DNA from: Candidatus Calditenuaceae archaeon JGI OTU-3
GTDB taxonomy: Archaea; Thermoproteota; Nitrososphaeria_A; Caldarchaeales; Calditenuaceae
Assembly (NCBI GenBank): GCA_000494185.1
Contig: AWOC01000022.1
Location: forward strand, 1-13,392
Reading direction: 5' to 3'
DNA length: 13,392 bases
The stretch's first letter is position 1. Each line of letters begins with the position of its first letter. Below the pieces are notes generated by a model. The model was not told the origin of the DNA and did not search any database. It saw only the letters and a program-made list of their open reading frames with translations. The translations under genes were made by a program, and so were the position numbers. Positions 1-6,891 of the stretch are shown piece by piece.

Positions 1-95
1 CCGCTCCTCGTCGTGGTTGTATTTGTCCATGAAGTGCATCATTCCTAGGAAGAGTGATTTTCTGTGCCAGTCTCCCACGCTCTTGTAGTCGTGCC
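1..95. repeat. 95-bp exact inverted copy of an internal part of the tetraether synthase gene (fold-back)
   Basis: The reverse complement of bases 1-95 is identical to bases 1236-1330, inside the tes gene on the plus strand. Identity stops at base 96: C is present, while the complement of base 1235 would be T. The copy begins at the very first base of the window and ends where the 5' part of the same gene should continue. An exact inverted copy with a short match at the joint is typical of a fold-back amplification or assembly chimera. A real inverted duplication is possible but less likely. Confidence 0.9.
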
Positions 96-1639
96 CACTA
101 CACGGTGAGTTCGACGAGCTGTACTTCGGCGACGCCGCGATGTACTACAAGTTCGCGTCGTGGCTGAAGGATGGTAAGGGCACAGGGAACCCTGACGTAG
201 AATCCGCCAAAAGCGTATGCCCCTACAACTGTGGGCTGTGCAGCTCGCACCTCAGCCACACCGGCCTCGCAAACCTAGTGATCACAAATAGGTGCGACCT
301 GCACTGCTGGTATTGCTTCTTCTACGCCGAGAAGGCGGGCTACATCTACGAGCCCACGCTCGACCAGATAAGGGAGATGGCGCTCAACCTGAAGGCCGAG
401 AGACCCGTGCCTGGCAACTCAATCCAAATAACTGGAGGCGAGCCGACGCTCAGGGACGATTTACCCGAAATAATCCGAATACTGAAAGAGGTTGGGGTTG
501 ACCACATACAGCTCAACACTAACGGAATCAGGCTCTCAAGAGACTTTGAGTATTTCAAGAGGATAAAAGAGGCCGGCGTGAGCAACCTCTACATGAGCTT
601 CGACGGAGTAACACCTAGGACGAACCCTAAGAACCACTGGGAGGTCCCTGGGGTCCTAGAGAACGCTAGGAAGCTTGGCGTAGGCATAGTCCTCGTACCC
701 ACTGTGATAAAGAGCGTTAACGACCACGAGCTAGGAGACATAATCCGCTTCGGCTTCAGCAACATAGACGTAGTCAGGGCGGTCAACTTCCAGCCCGTCT
801 CACTAACCGGAAGGATGCCCAAGAAGGAGAGGGAGAAGTACAGGATCACGATCCCCGACTGCATAATCAGGATAGAGGAGCAGACAAACGGGGAGATACC
901 GAGGGACGCTTGGTTCCCGGTCCCCGCCTGCACGCCATTAACAAGCTTCATCGAAGCACTCACGCGCTCGCCCAAATACGAGCTCACCATCCACTTCGCA
1001 TGTGGCGCAGGTACCTACGTATTCAAGTCGGGTGACAGGATGCTACCAATAACCGAGTTCGTGGACGTGGAGGGCCTGATCAAGTACCTACAAGACAAGG
1101 CTGAAGAGATCGAGCTTGGAAGAAGCAGGGTGTGGGTCGGCCTCAAGGTCCTATCCAACATTAACAAGTTCATAAGGAAAGAGAAGCAGCCTGAGGGAAT
1201 GAACCTGGCAAGAATGCTCTTCAACATAATCGTGAGGCACGACTACAAGAGCGTGGGAGACTGGCACAGAAAATCACTCTTCCTAGGAATGATGCACTTC
1301 ATGGACAAATACAACCACGACGAGGAGCGGCTGAGAAGATGCGACATACACTACCTCAGCCCAGACGGCCGAATCATCCCCTTCTGCTCCTTCAACGTAG
1401 TCCCCGAATTCTACAGAGACAGAATCCAATCAATATACGGCATATCGATAGAGGAGTGGGAGCGCCGCACAGGTAAAAAACTGAAGGACGACTTCTACAA
1501 ACGCCAACTCCCGACAAAGCAATCGGGCATACCTATGGCCTCTACGAAAACTGCAGGCTTCGGAGGTGCTCACAGGAACCCTCCCACTATACAGAGCGAC
1601 CACGCCGGAAGCGCATCGGGTAGCTGCTGCTCGCACTAA
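92..1639 (+). CDS. tes: Tetraether lipid synthase (Tes), radical SAM; 5'-truncated
   Basis: Radical SAM enzyme matching the tetraether synthase family (Methanocaldococcus MJ0619 type), which forms C-C bonds between phytanyl chain ends of archaeal membrane lipids to give tetraethers. Numbering from the ATG at 140, the SAM cluster motif CDLHCWYC covers residues 52-59. It is preceded by a second cysteine set, CPYNCGLC (27-34), and more Cys lie near FACGAG, RRCDIHY and IPFCSF. These agree with the extra iron sites known in Tes. The tail ends in GSCCSH. The reading frame stays open upstream of 140 to about base 92 and reads CPLHGEFDELYFGDAA, which fits the CP-x-HG-x-F region usual before this point in the family. 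The ATG at 140 is therefore probably internal, and the true N-terminus is lost at the inverted repeat. Function is confident at family level; the exact product is inferred. Confidence 0.88.
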   Translation, partial: CPLHGEFDELYFGDAAMYYKFASWLKDGKGTGNPDVESAKSVCPYNCGLCSSHLSHTGLANLVITNRCDLHCWYCFFYAEKAGYIYEPTLDQIREMALNLKAERPVPGNSIQITGGEPTLRDDLPEIIRILKEVGVDHIQLNTNGIRLSRDFEYFKRIKEAGVSNLYMSFDGVTPRTNPKNHWEVPGVLENARKLGVGIVLVPTVIKSVNDHELGDIIRFGFSNIDVVRAVNFQPVSLTGRMPKKEREKYRITIPDCIIRIEEQTNGEIPRDAWFPVPACTPLTSFIEALTRSPKYELTIHFACGAGTYVFKSGDRMLPITEFVDVEGLIKYLQDKAEEIELGRSRVWVGLKVLSNINKFIRKEKQPEGMNLARMLFNIIVRHDYKSVGDWHRKSLFLGMMHFMDKYNHDEERLRRCDIHYLSPDGRIIPFCSFNVVPEFYRDRIQSIYGISIEEWERRTGKKLKDDFYKRQLPTKQSGIPMASTKTAGFGGAHRNPPTIQSDHAGSASGSCCSH

Positions 1640-1723
1640 ACACACCTCTTAATCCCTAAGGACTTTTCTCGTCTGGTTTCTACTATCAGTGTTAGATGTC
1701 GAATAGCTAAAACTTCAATGCTT

Positions 1724-1737
1724 GTTGTCTATTTTTC
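1724..1737 (+). terminator. Possible T-rich terminator after tes
   Basis: The 119-base gap after tes has no gene on either strand that I can support. It contains T-rich tracts, including a run of five T at this position and a run of four near 1665. Archaeal terminators are often simple oligo-T runs without a hairpin. The assignment is weak. Confidence 0.25.
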
Positions 1738-1758
1738 AGTCAAGTTCTTTTAACTGTG

Positions 1759-2244
1759 TTAACATCGTCTCCCCTTTGAAAACATAACGGGTCTGCACTT
1801 TTTGAAGCCGGCTGAAACGATGAGTCGTGCGAATTCTCTAACCTCGGCATTATTTTTGAGGTGTATGAGGTGTGACCTGTCTCCTCTTCTGTCGCTGCAT
1901 CCAAACCCTTCAACATAGCTATACCTTTCCACAGCCCTCCTTGATAGCCTGCTCTCAAGGTCTTTTCGAGGAAGGATGTACACGGCCTCCACCTCCATGT
2001 ATCTGAGGACGTAGTCGATGTGCCAGTGTTCCCTCCCTCTTTTCTTGCGTAAATGTCTTCTTATTCGGGCCCTCAGCCCGCCCCGCCCGAACATCGAGCC
2101 AAAATATGCGTAGAATCCTTCTCTGAACGTCAGCAGCCCCAGCCTCCCAATTCTTATCCTGTGCAGCTGATAATTCCTCAGCAGCAAGACGTATGAGCCG
2201 CCGTAGCCGAGCCCATTGTCTTCTCTTAAAGACCGGGCATCCAA
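1759..2244 (-). CDS. DUF123 domain protein (GIY-YIG-like superfamily)
   Basis: Stand-alone DUF123 protein. Conserved family features run in order from about base 2205 downward: GSYVLLL, the IRIGRLG turn, the glycine/aromatic stretch FYAYFGSMFGRGGL, the RHLRKKRGREHWHIDY block, an ESRLSRR helix, then GFGCSDRR and SHLIHL. In other archaea this domain is a single protein or is fused to endonuclease III; a nucleic-acid role is suspected but unproven. The frame is open up to an ATG at 2310, but residues encoded by 2245-2310 resemble the neighbouring broken nitroreductase, not DUF123. I therefore place the start at the TTG at 2244; a GTG at 2274 and the ATG at 2310 are alternatives. No ATG lies close to the domain start, so the natural start may have been lost in the same event that truncated the nitroreductase. 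The domain call is firm; the start is not. Confidence 0.78.
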   Translation of the reverse strand: MDARSLREDNGLGYGGSYVLLLRNYQLHRIRIGRLGLLTFREGFYAYFGSMFGRGGLRARIRRHLRKKRGREHWHIDYVLRYMEVEAVYILPRKDLESRLSRRAVERYSYVEGFGCSDRRGDRSHLIHLKNNAEVREFARLIVSAGFKKCRPVMFSKGRRC

Positions 2245-2670
2245 GTGATTATGCTCACGTTGCTGGGGTGGCACGGTCTCAAGTCCCTCGATATCACCCT
2301 CCCGAACCACCGCATATAGCTCCAGCGGTAGAGTCCACCAACAGACGGCGCGCTACGCAACCCCACCCAGATTGTAGGCTCCGTAACACCCTGCGCGACC
2401 CAGAGAAGTTGGGAGAGCTGCTCCAGCGTAAGCGCCTGTCCAAATACTCCCTCCTCGAATGCAGCCTCAAGATTGCCTCCTCCACGACATCTCGTCCTTA
2501 AACCGCGGAGGTGGCAGCTTAACATAGCCATCTAGCCTCGGGTCTCTAGATTCTCTTCTTTGCGAGGGCCAGATCGCCGCTAGCATCAGCGGCGTAGCAA
2601 CTCCTAACTCCGCTACGAGGGAAAGAAAGATGCCACTACTTAGAAAACTCCTCCTGCCGGCCCTCAACAA
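2245..2670 (-). pseudogene. SagB-type nitroreductase family protein, frameshifted and truncated
   Basis: Four pieces in successive frames make up the N-terminal half of a SagB-like FMN nitroreductase. Piece 1 (2670 to about 2485, TTG start) has a basic-plus-hydrophobic leader, RRSFLSSGIFLSLVAELG, then VKLPPPRFKDEMS. Piece 2 (2485 to about 2437) reads VEEAILRLHSRREYLD. Piece 3 (about 2435-2328) reads ALTLEQLSQLLWVAQGVTE and then LRSAPSVGGLY. Piece 4 (2325-2245) reads LELYAVVREGDIEGLE. Every frame change fits one missing base, near 2485, 2437 and 2327. The C-terminal half of the family (the rest of the FMN site) is absent, and piece 4 runs in frame into DUF123. The leader suggests an exported or membrane-attached ancestor. 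Family assignment rests on the LTLEQLSQLLWAAQG and APSAGxLYPLELY signatures. It is very unlikely to make a working enzyme unless the shifts are sequencing errors. Confidence 0.8.
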
Positions 2671-2686
2671 CTACTCAACTGTTGAC

Positions 2687-2693
2687 AAAAAAA
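2687..2693 (-). terminator. Possible oligo-T terminator downstream of the PIN-domain gene
   Basis: Seven A on the plus strand give a T7 run on the minus strand, about 92 nt past the PIN-gene stop and 17 nt before the TTG of the nitroreductase remnant. This suits an archaeal oligo-T terminator separating the two units. There is no support beyond the run itself. Confidence 0.25.
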
Positions 2694-2784
2694 TCTACAG
2701 CTGGATAAGAGCCATAAAGGCCTGCCCTGAAGAGGGGGTAGGTGACATCGAAACTATTTTTAATACCACCATAAGCCAGTACAC

Positions 2785-3312
2785 CTATACTGTTCTCCGC
2801 GATCCTCTCCGTTTCTTTGGCTTCCTTATCTCTGGGTGTTTGAGGCCCTTATAGCCTAGGCCTAGGTGTGCGGCAATATTTTGTAGGGCGTGGTCGTCGG
2901 TGACTATTGTTACGCTGGCGTGGCTTTGGGCGAGGTCTAGAGCTGCCGCCAATATCTCCAAGTCCGTGCGAGAGACAACCTCCCCTAAGAGTTCAGACTC
3001 TCTTCTCGCCTTCTCAATAGAGTCTTTGCTGGGTGTCGCGACGGCTAGTGAGCCGGAGCGGAGGAGTGCGTCGAGCCGCGCTACCTGTAGTTCGCCGTGC
3101 TTGACCTCGCTGACGGCTGAGCTGGTGGTGTAGAGTTTTGCGCCTGGTGCTGTGAAGCCGAGAAGGAGGGCGGATGTGTCAAGCACATAGACGATGGTCC
3201 GGCCTTCCTCCTTCTCACCTTTTTCTTGGGGTGTACTCGTCATTGGGGAATCTGCTATCTTCCCGTTCCGGCGCGGCCCTGCGTGCGAGGAGTCTTCAAT
3301 AGACATTTCCAT
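2785..3312 (-). CDS. PIN-domain endonuclease, Nob1-like, without zinc ribbon
   Basis: PIN-fold RNase most like Nob1, which cleaves the 3' end of pre-16S/20S rRNA during small-subunit maturation. The PIN core starts at about residue 40 with YVLDTSALL (Asp45), followed by YTTSSAVSEVKHGE (Glu69), SRTDLEILA (Asp117) and VTDDHALQNIAAHLGL (Asp139/140). That is the full acidic set for metal binding. The VTDD-x-A-L-Q-N stretch and the TP-x-x-S-type linker are Nob1-like rather than VapC-like. Nob1 normally continues into a four-Cys zinc ribbon; here the protein ends in a basic tail, KPKKRRGSRRTV, with no Cys. The first 38 residues look unstructured, so translation may begin later, for example at ATG codon 24. 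No antitoxin gene is adjacent, which argues against a toxin-antitoxin pair. It diverges from the transporter gene across 78 bp. Confidence 0.72.
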   Translation of the reverse strand: MEMSIEDSSHAGPRRNGKIADSPMTSTPQEKGEKEEGRTIVYVLDTSALLLGFTAPGAKLYTTSSAVSEVKHGELQVARLDALLRSGSLAVATPSKDSIEKARRESELLGEVVSRTDLEILAAALDLAQSHASVTIVTDDHALQNIAAHLGLGYKGLKHPEIRKPKKRRGSRRTV

Positions 3313-3390
3313 TAGCCTGAGGGGTCCTCGCTCCGATAAAGGGTCTCCCTTCCACGGCCTCGGGAATCCTCATATGGTTGGCGGGGCGTT

Positions 3391-4329
3391 ATGTCGACGG
3401 TCGGGATGCTTATAGACACATACCTCATACGCGGGGCTCTGGCCGGCTTCTTCTTTGGGACCTCGGCTGTCTTCATCAAGCTCATGCCTGGCCTCAGCCC
3501 CGTGTCAATATCATTCTACAGGCTGCTCATCGCCTTTCTCATCGTTACTCTGACTAACCTCCTCTTTGCGGGGCGTGTCGGGGTCAGCTGGAGGAGGACA
3601 AGCCTGTCGCCGCCGCTCCTGCTGGGCGCTCTACTGGGAGTGCATATCCTATTGTTCACATGGTCGGTTAGGCTGACATCAATCCTCAACGCTACTATCC
3701 TCGTAAACACAACACCTGTCTGGGCGATGATGATGGGCTACCTTCTCGGCAAGGACCTGCCGGGCCCGTTACCGGTCGCGGGCACGTTCATCGCTATTGG
3801 CGGCGTGTCGGTGATCGCTGCTGCGCAGGCCACCTACTCGCCTGGAAGCCTCCTCGGAGACGCCCTGGCAGTGCTTGCAGCAGTAGTCTGGGCGGCCTAC
3901 CTGTCGGCAGGTGGCTCGGCCCTCCGCGGGAAAGGGGCGTTAACTTTTCTACCGGGGATCTATGGAGGCGCCACGCTCTCGGCTCTCGCTATGTCGCTCC
4001 TTGCGGGTGTGGGGCTGGAGCCGCCGGTCTCGGACGAGTTGGCGCCGCTGATCGGGATAGCCCTCTTTCCCACAGCGCTCGGCCACTCCCTCCACTTCTC
4101 CTCACTTGAAGGTCTTACGCCCCATAAGGCCGCGGCTCTAGCCCTGTTGGAGCCGGTCGTCGCGACTTTTTTAGGGGTTGCGCTTCTCGGAGAGACTCCT
4201 AGGACCGAGTTTGTCCTTGGCGCGGGCTTGGCCGCCCTCGGCATATACCTCGTCGTGGTCGGCAGGGACTTGCGGGGAGGCCGGGCTAGAGCCCCAGCCT
4301 CTTCTTTATCCTCCTCTCGCAAAGCCTGA
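3391..4329 (+). CDS. EamA/DMT-superfamily transporter
   Basis: Integral membrane protein of the drug/metabolite transporter superfamily, with two EamA repeats and about ten hydrophobic segments across 312 residues. The first repeat opens with GALAGFFFGTSAVFIKLMPG followed by SPVSISFYRLLIAFLIV, the usual EamA first helix and arginine-bearing second helix. The second starts near LLGDALAVLAAVVWAAYLSA and ends with LEPVVATFLGVALLGE and a last helix, LGAGLAALGIYLVVVG. The short basic tail fits the cytoplasmic side. Substrates in this family vary (amino acids, nucleotide sugars, metabolites) and cannot be read from sequence. The start is the ATG at 3391; a second ATG at 3406 in the same frame is possible. 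The 3' end overlaps the convergent NAD kinase gene by 44 bp. Confidence 0.85.
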   Translation: MSTVGMLIDTYLIRGALAGFFFGTSAVFIKLMPGLSPVSISFYRLLIAFLIVTLTNLLFAGRVGVSWRRTSLSPPLLLGALLGVHILLFTWSVRLTSILNATILVNTTPVWAMMMGYLLGKDLPGPLPVAGTFIAIGGVSVIAAAQATYSPGSLLGDALAVLAAVVWAAYLSAGGSALRGKGALTFLPGIYGGATLSALAMSLLAGVGLEPPVSDELAPLIGIALFPTALGHSLHFSSLEGLTPHKAAALALLEPVVATFLGVALLGETPRTEFVLGAGLAALGIYLVVVGRDLRGGRARAPASSLSSSRKA

Positions 4330-5080
4330 TTGGGGAAGTTCTGATGAGGGCTGTGTAGTGTCTCGCCTTGGTAATCTCTAGGGACCCCGACTTGAACTCT
4401 CTCCTTATGTTTCCGTCTATGAGGACGCTGAAGGGGCCGACCCTACTTGCGAAGCTTACCTTCTTGTGGGATGAGAAGACGAGTGGGCGTAGATTCGTTA
4501 TTGGGGCGACTGGCGTCACGATGATCAGCTCCAGCTCCTCGTCGACTAGTGGCCCGCCGAGCGAGGCGTTGTAGCCCGTGGAGCCGAGGGGTGTCGAGAA
4601 GACGACGCCATCTGCAACTATGTTTCGGAGGGAGAGGCTGTCTACATAGAGGTCGAATTCCACAACTTTACCGACCATCCTGTTCGAGACATAGGCCTCG
4701 TTTATGGCCTCGCCGATGATCTCGCCGTCGAGTTCTACCTTAAGACGCATGACCCTCTCGACGTAGTAGCTCCCCTCGAGGAAAGATGTGACCGCCCTCT
4801 CGGCATCCTCCGGCCCCACGTCGGCCAAGTAGCCTCCTCTCCCGAAGGATACTGCGAGAACAGGGGTCTCCGGCTCCTCGAGAGCGTGGATCGAGGCTAG
4901 TATGGTGCCATCCCCGCCAAGCACTATAAGGGCGTCGCAGCTGATAGTTGACTCAAACCCATCTCTCGTAAAGGCGCTAACGCTATGCTCTATTCCGTGC
5001 TTCTCGATTAGCTCTCGGATCCTCGAGGCTGCTTTCTCGGCGTCTCGTTTCTCTTTGTGGTAGACGACGACTACGTACAA
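4286..5080 (-). CDS. nadK: NAD kinase
   Basis: ATP/polyphosphate-NAD kinase, which makes NADP+ from NAD+ in the cytoplasm. The family motifs are complete: GGDGTIL (residues 55-61), the FGRGGYLADV loop (80-88), the NEAYV pair (Asn127-Glu128) for ribose binding, and DGVVFSTPLGSTGYN (157-171), which closes the active site. At 264 residues it is close to typical archaeal length. The predicted start is TTG at 5080; an ATG 11 nt upstream is out of frame. A TATA-like ctttatca lies about 31 nt before the TTG, so the gene may be transcribed on its own. It also follows the glycerol-1-phosphate dehydrogenase gene by 55 bp on the same strand and could be read with it; that enzyme uses NAD(P)H, so pairing makes sense, though this is inference. 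Confidence 0.92.
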   Translation of the reverse strand: MYVVVVYHKEKRDAEKAASRIRELIEKHGIEHSVSAFTRDGFESTISCDALIVLGGDGTILASIHALEEPETPVLAVSFGRGGYLADVGPEDAERAVTSFLEGSYYVERVMRLKVELDGEIIGEAINEAYVSNRMVGKVVEFDLYVDSLSLRNIVADGVVFSTPLGSTGYNASLGGPLVDEELELIIVTPVAPITNLRPLVFSSHKKVSFASRVGPFSVLIDGNIRREFKSGSLEITKARHYTALIRTSPIRLCERRIKKRLGL

Positions 5081-5107
5081 CCCGGGAGGTCATGAGTCTC
5101 TGCTAGG

Positions 5108-5115
5108 TGATAAAG
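5108..5115 (-). promoter_or_regulatory. TATA-like box of nadK
   Basis: Minus-strand ctttatca is centred about 31 nt upstream of the TTG start at 5080, the spacing expected for an archaeal promoter with a very short leader. Only the position and A/T content support it. Confidence 0.35.
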
Positions 5116-5135
5116 CCATCGTGAGGCCGCCGCTG

Positions 5136-6278
5136 TTACTGCTTATCCAATACCTGGGTTTGTCGGAGAAGCTCTTCTGCCGAGGCTTTTGTCAGAGGGG
5201 CGTGGTGAAGGATGGTGTATCTTTCAGGCCTGATATTCGTACACTCGAGCAGCGCCCTCAAAGCAGCCTCAGCTGATACTCCTATCTGAGAGAGAGTTGT
5301 AGGCGCTCCCGCCCGCCTGACATAGTCTCTCAGATTCTCAGACCCTATTTCGAGCCCACCAACCTGGGGAGGGTCTACCTCCTCGTACCTTCTAGCCATC
5401 AGGATAGCGCCGATCCCCACCTGCTCGCCGTGCATCCCAACCCCATTGTTTAAATGGTCGATGTAGTGAGAGAAGAGATGTTCAGCCCCGGAGCATGGAC
5501 GTGAGGAATTCATCATGCTCATTGACAGGCCACACTTTACCGCCGCCAAGATCAGCGGATAGAGATCTACTCCACCCCCATCAATAAAGCTCCTGACATC
5601 CTTGACCGCGGACCTCACCAATTCAAAAGTCCGCCGGCAGAAATACTCGGACTTGACCTTGGCCCCAAGTATCCAGTCCTGAAGCGAGGTCACCTTCGCA
5701 AGAATGTCGCCGCAGCCGGCAGAGAGGTGTCTGGAGGGGGAGGATTTGACGACATCAGTCGCGAGTATGACCCTTACAGGTGGGGAAGCGACTATACTGG
5801 CTCTCCGCCCACCACCGATAAACACTGAGGCTACTGGTGACGCAACCCCGTCATGTGAGATTGTTGTAGGTATCGAGACGAAGGGGACCTCAGCCCTGTG
5901 AGCTGCGAGCTTGCAAGAGTCTATCACAGAGCCCCCTCCAACCGCGACAGCCAGCTGGCAGCCCCGCGCATCCTGCTCTAGGGCTGAGCATGTGGTGAGA
6001 TCACATTTCTCGACCACGCGGAGGACCACTTTGCAGCCGTATTCTAGGAGCCTCTGGTAGACTTGCTCGCCAAGAATCCGCCTCGTCTTGTAGCCTGTTA
6101 CAATTAGTACCTGCACGCCCTCTAGAATCTCCCCGGTCAAGATCCCCGCCTCATTCTCGATCGAGTCCAACACCACGACCTCCCGCATAGAGACTAGGTG
6201 TTCCCTACCGCAGTCGCAGCTGAAGCGAGAGCCAAGCCTTATTCCGTCTAGCTCGGTTAGTCTCCGCACCCCTGTCAA
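5136..6278 (-). CDS. egsA: sn-glycerol-1-phosphate dehydrogenase
   Basis: NAD(P)H-dependent reduction of dihydroxyacetone phosphate to sn-glycerol-1-phosphate, the first committed step to archaeal ether lipids. The nucleotide site GGGSVIDSCKLA lies at residues 114-125, followed by SIPTTISHDGVASP (135-148), a strong signature of the archaeal enzyme. Expected zinc ligands are Asp191 (GCGDILAK), His267 (SGAEHLFSH) and His283 (GMHGEQVGIG). The N-terminus carries CDCGREH (21-27), a motif I associate with the AraM-like branch of the family. The protein has 380 residues, at the long end of the family range. The start is TTG at 6278; a GTG three codons later is an alternative. A TATA-like box lies about 32 nt upstream. 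It sits 55 bp before nadK and is divergent from the agmatinase gene. Confidence 0.92.
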   Translation of the reverse strand: MTGVRRLTELDGIRLGSRFSCDCGREHLVSMREVVVLDSIENEAGILTGEILEGVQVLIVTGYKTRRILGEQVYQRLLEYGCKVVLRVVEKCDLTTCSALEQDARGCQLAVAVGGGSVIDSCKLAAHRAEVPFVSIPTTISHDGVASPVASVFIGGGRRASIVASPPVRVILATDVVKSSPSRHLSAGCGDILAKVTSLQDWILGAKVKSEYFCRRTFELVRSAVKDVRSFIDGGGVDLYPLILAAVKCGLSMSMMNSSRPCSGAEHLFSHYIDHLNNGVGMHGEQVGIGAILMARRYEEVDPPQVGGLEIGSENLRDYVRRAGAPTTLSQIGVSAEAALRALLECTNIRPERYTILHHAPLTKASAEELLRQTQVLDKQ

Positions 6279-6304
6279 GCGCTGATGAATAGCATGCCTG
6301 CGGC

Positions 6305-6314
6305 TAAAATAGTG
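6305..6314 (-). promoter_or_regulatory. TATA-like box of egsA
   Basis: Minus-strand cactatttta is centred about 32 nt before the TTG at 6278. It is half of a divergent promoter region, with the agmatinase TATA box on the other strand about 40 bp away. Confidence 0.4.
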
Positions 6315-6350
6315 TTATGTTGGGTGGGCGCCACTCTTCTGGGTGCTGCC

Positions 6351-6357
6351 TATATAT
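6351..6357 (+). promoter_or_regulatory. TATA box of the agmatinase gene
   Basis: A clean tatatat lies 28-34 nt upstream of the ATG at 6385 in a GC-rich surround. This spacing predicts a transcript starting within a few bases of the start codon (near leaderless), common in crenarchaeal-type archaea. Confidence 0.6.
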
Positions 6358-6384
6358 CGCCGGCAGGCTTCTGCCTAGTGAAGC

Positions 6385-6891
6385 ATGTCAAGCCGCATGA
6401 ATAAGAGATATTATCCGGCGGACTCTCTCAAGACCCCCCGCTTCACCGGGCCTATCACATTCGCTCGGCTACCCTACACCCGCGACCCAGCGGGCCTTGA
6501 CGCAGCATTTATTGGCATACCCTTCGACGGAGGTGTCGTATTCCGAAGCGGAGCCCGGCTCGGCCCCCTAGCTGTCAGGAACGGGTCCCTCCTACTTAGA
6601 CTCTACAACCCGGCACTACGAGTAAAGCCCTTCGAAGTCCTAGAGGTTGCAGACATGGGTGATGTGGCCGTCGTTCCAAACAGCCTCGAACGAACCTACG
6701 AGAATGTCTCTCAGGAGATCTCCGCGGTCCTGAAGGCAGGGGTCACACCCGTCGTCTGCGGCGGCGACCACTCGATAACCCTCCCACTACTAAGAGAGGT
6801 CAGCAAGATCCACGGTAAAATCGCGTTGCTACATTTCGACTCACATCTAGACCTGGTTGAGTCGCACTTCGGCCAGAGATATACTCACGGC
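6385..6891 (+). pseudogene. speB: Agmatinase/ureohydrolase family, N-terminal half only
   Basis: N-terminal part of a Mn2+-dependent ureohydrolase, most like agmatinase (agmatine to putrescine plus urea). Visible motifs are FIGIPFDGG (42-50), RSGARLGPLAVRNGS (54-68), GGDHS (126-130, metal ligand His129) and HFDSHLD (150-156, ligands Asp152, His154, Asp156). Family similarity continues to FGQRYTHG, about residue 169. After that the frame reads unrelated Arg/Gly-rich sequence to a stop at 7002, while the second frame carries FEN1. About 130 C-terminal residues are missing, including the S-x-D-x-D-x-x-D-P metal motif, so the product cannot be active. The promoter and start look normal. Either a deletion or a chimeric joint removed the 3' half. 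Confidence 0.85.

Noticed and set aside
1701..1720. gaatagctaaaacttcaatg, which looks like a degenerate crenarchaeal CRISPR repeat (GAAT...TTGAAAG type)
   Set aside because: Only one copy is present, with no spacing pattern around it and no cas gene in the window.
2630..2854. 74-residue plus-strand open frame across the gap between the nitroreductase remnant and the PIN gene
   Set aside because: It overlaps coding sequence on the other strand at both ends, has no recognisable domain, and its composition looks random.
2785..3312. PIN gene as a VapC toxin of a toxin-antitoxin pair
   Set aside because: No small antitoxin gene precedes it on the same strand, and the VTDDHALQN segment is closer to Nob1.
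4682..4690. gttcgagac, which matches the tRNA T-loop consensus GTTCRANNC
   Set aside because: It lies inside the NAD kinase gene, with no matching A-box or cloverleaf stems around it.
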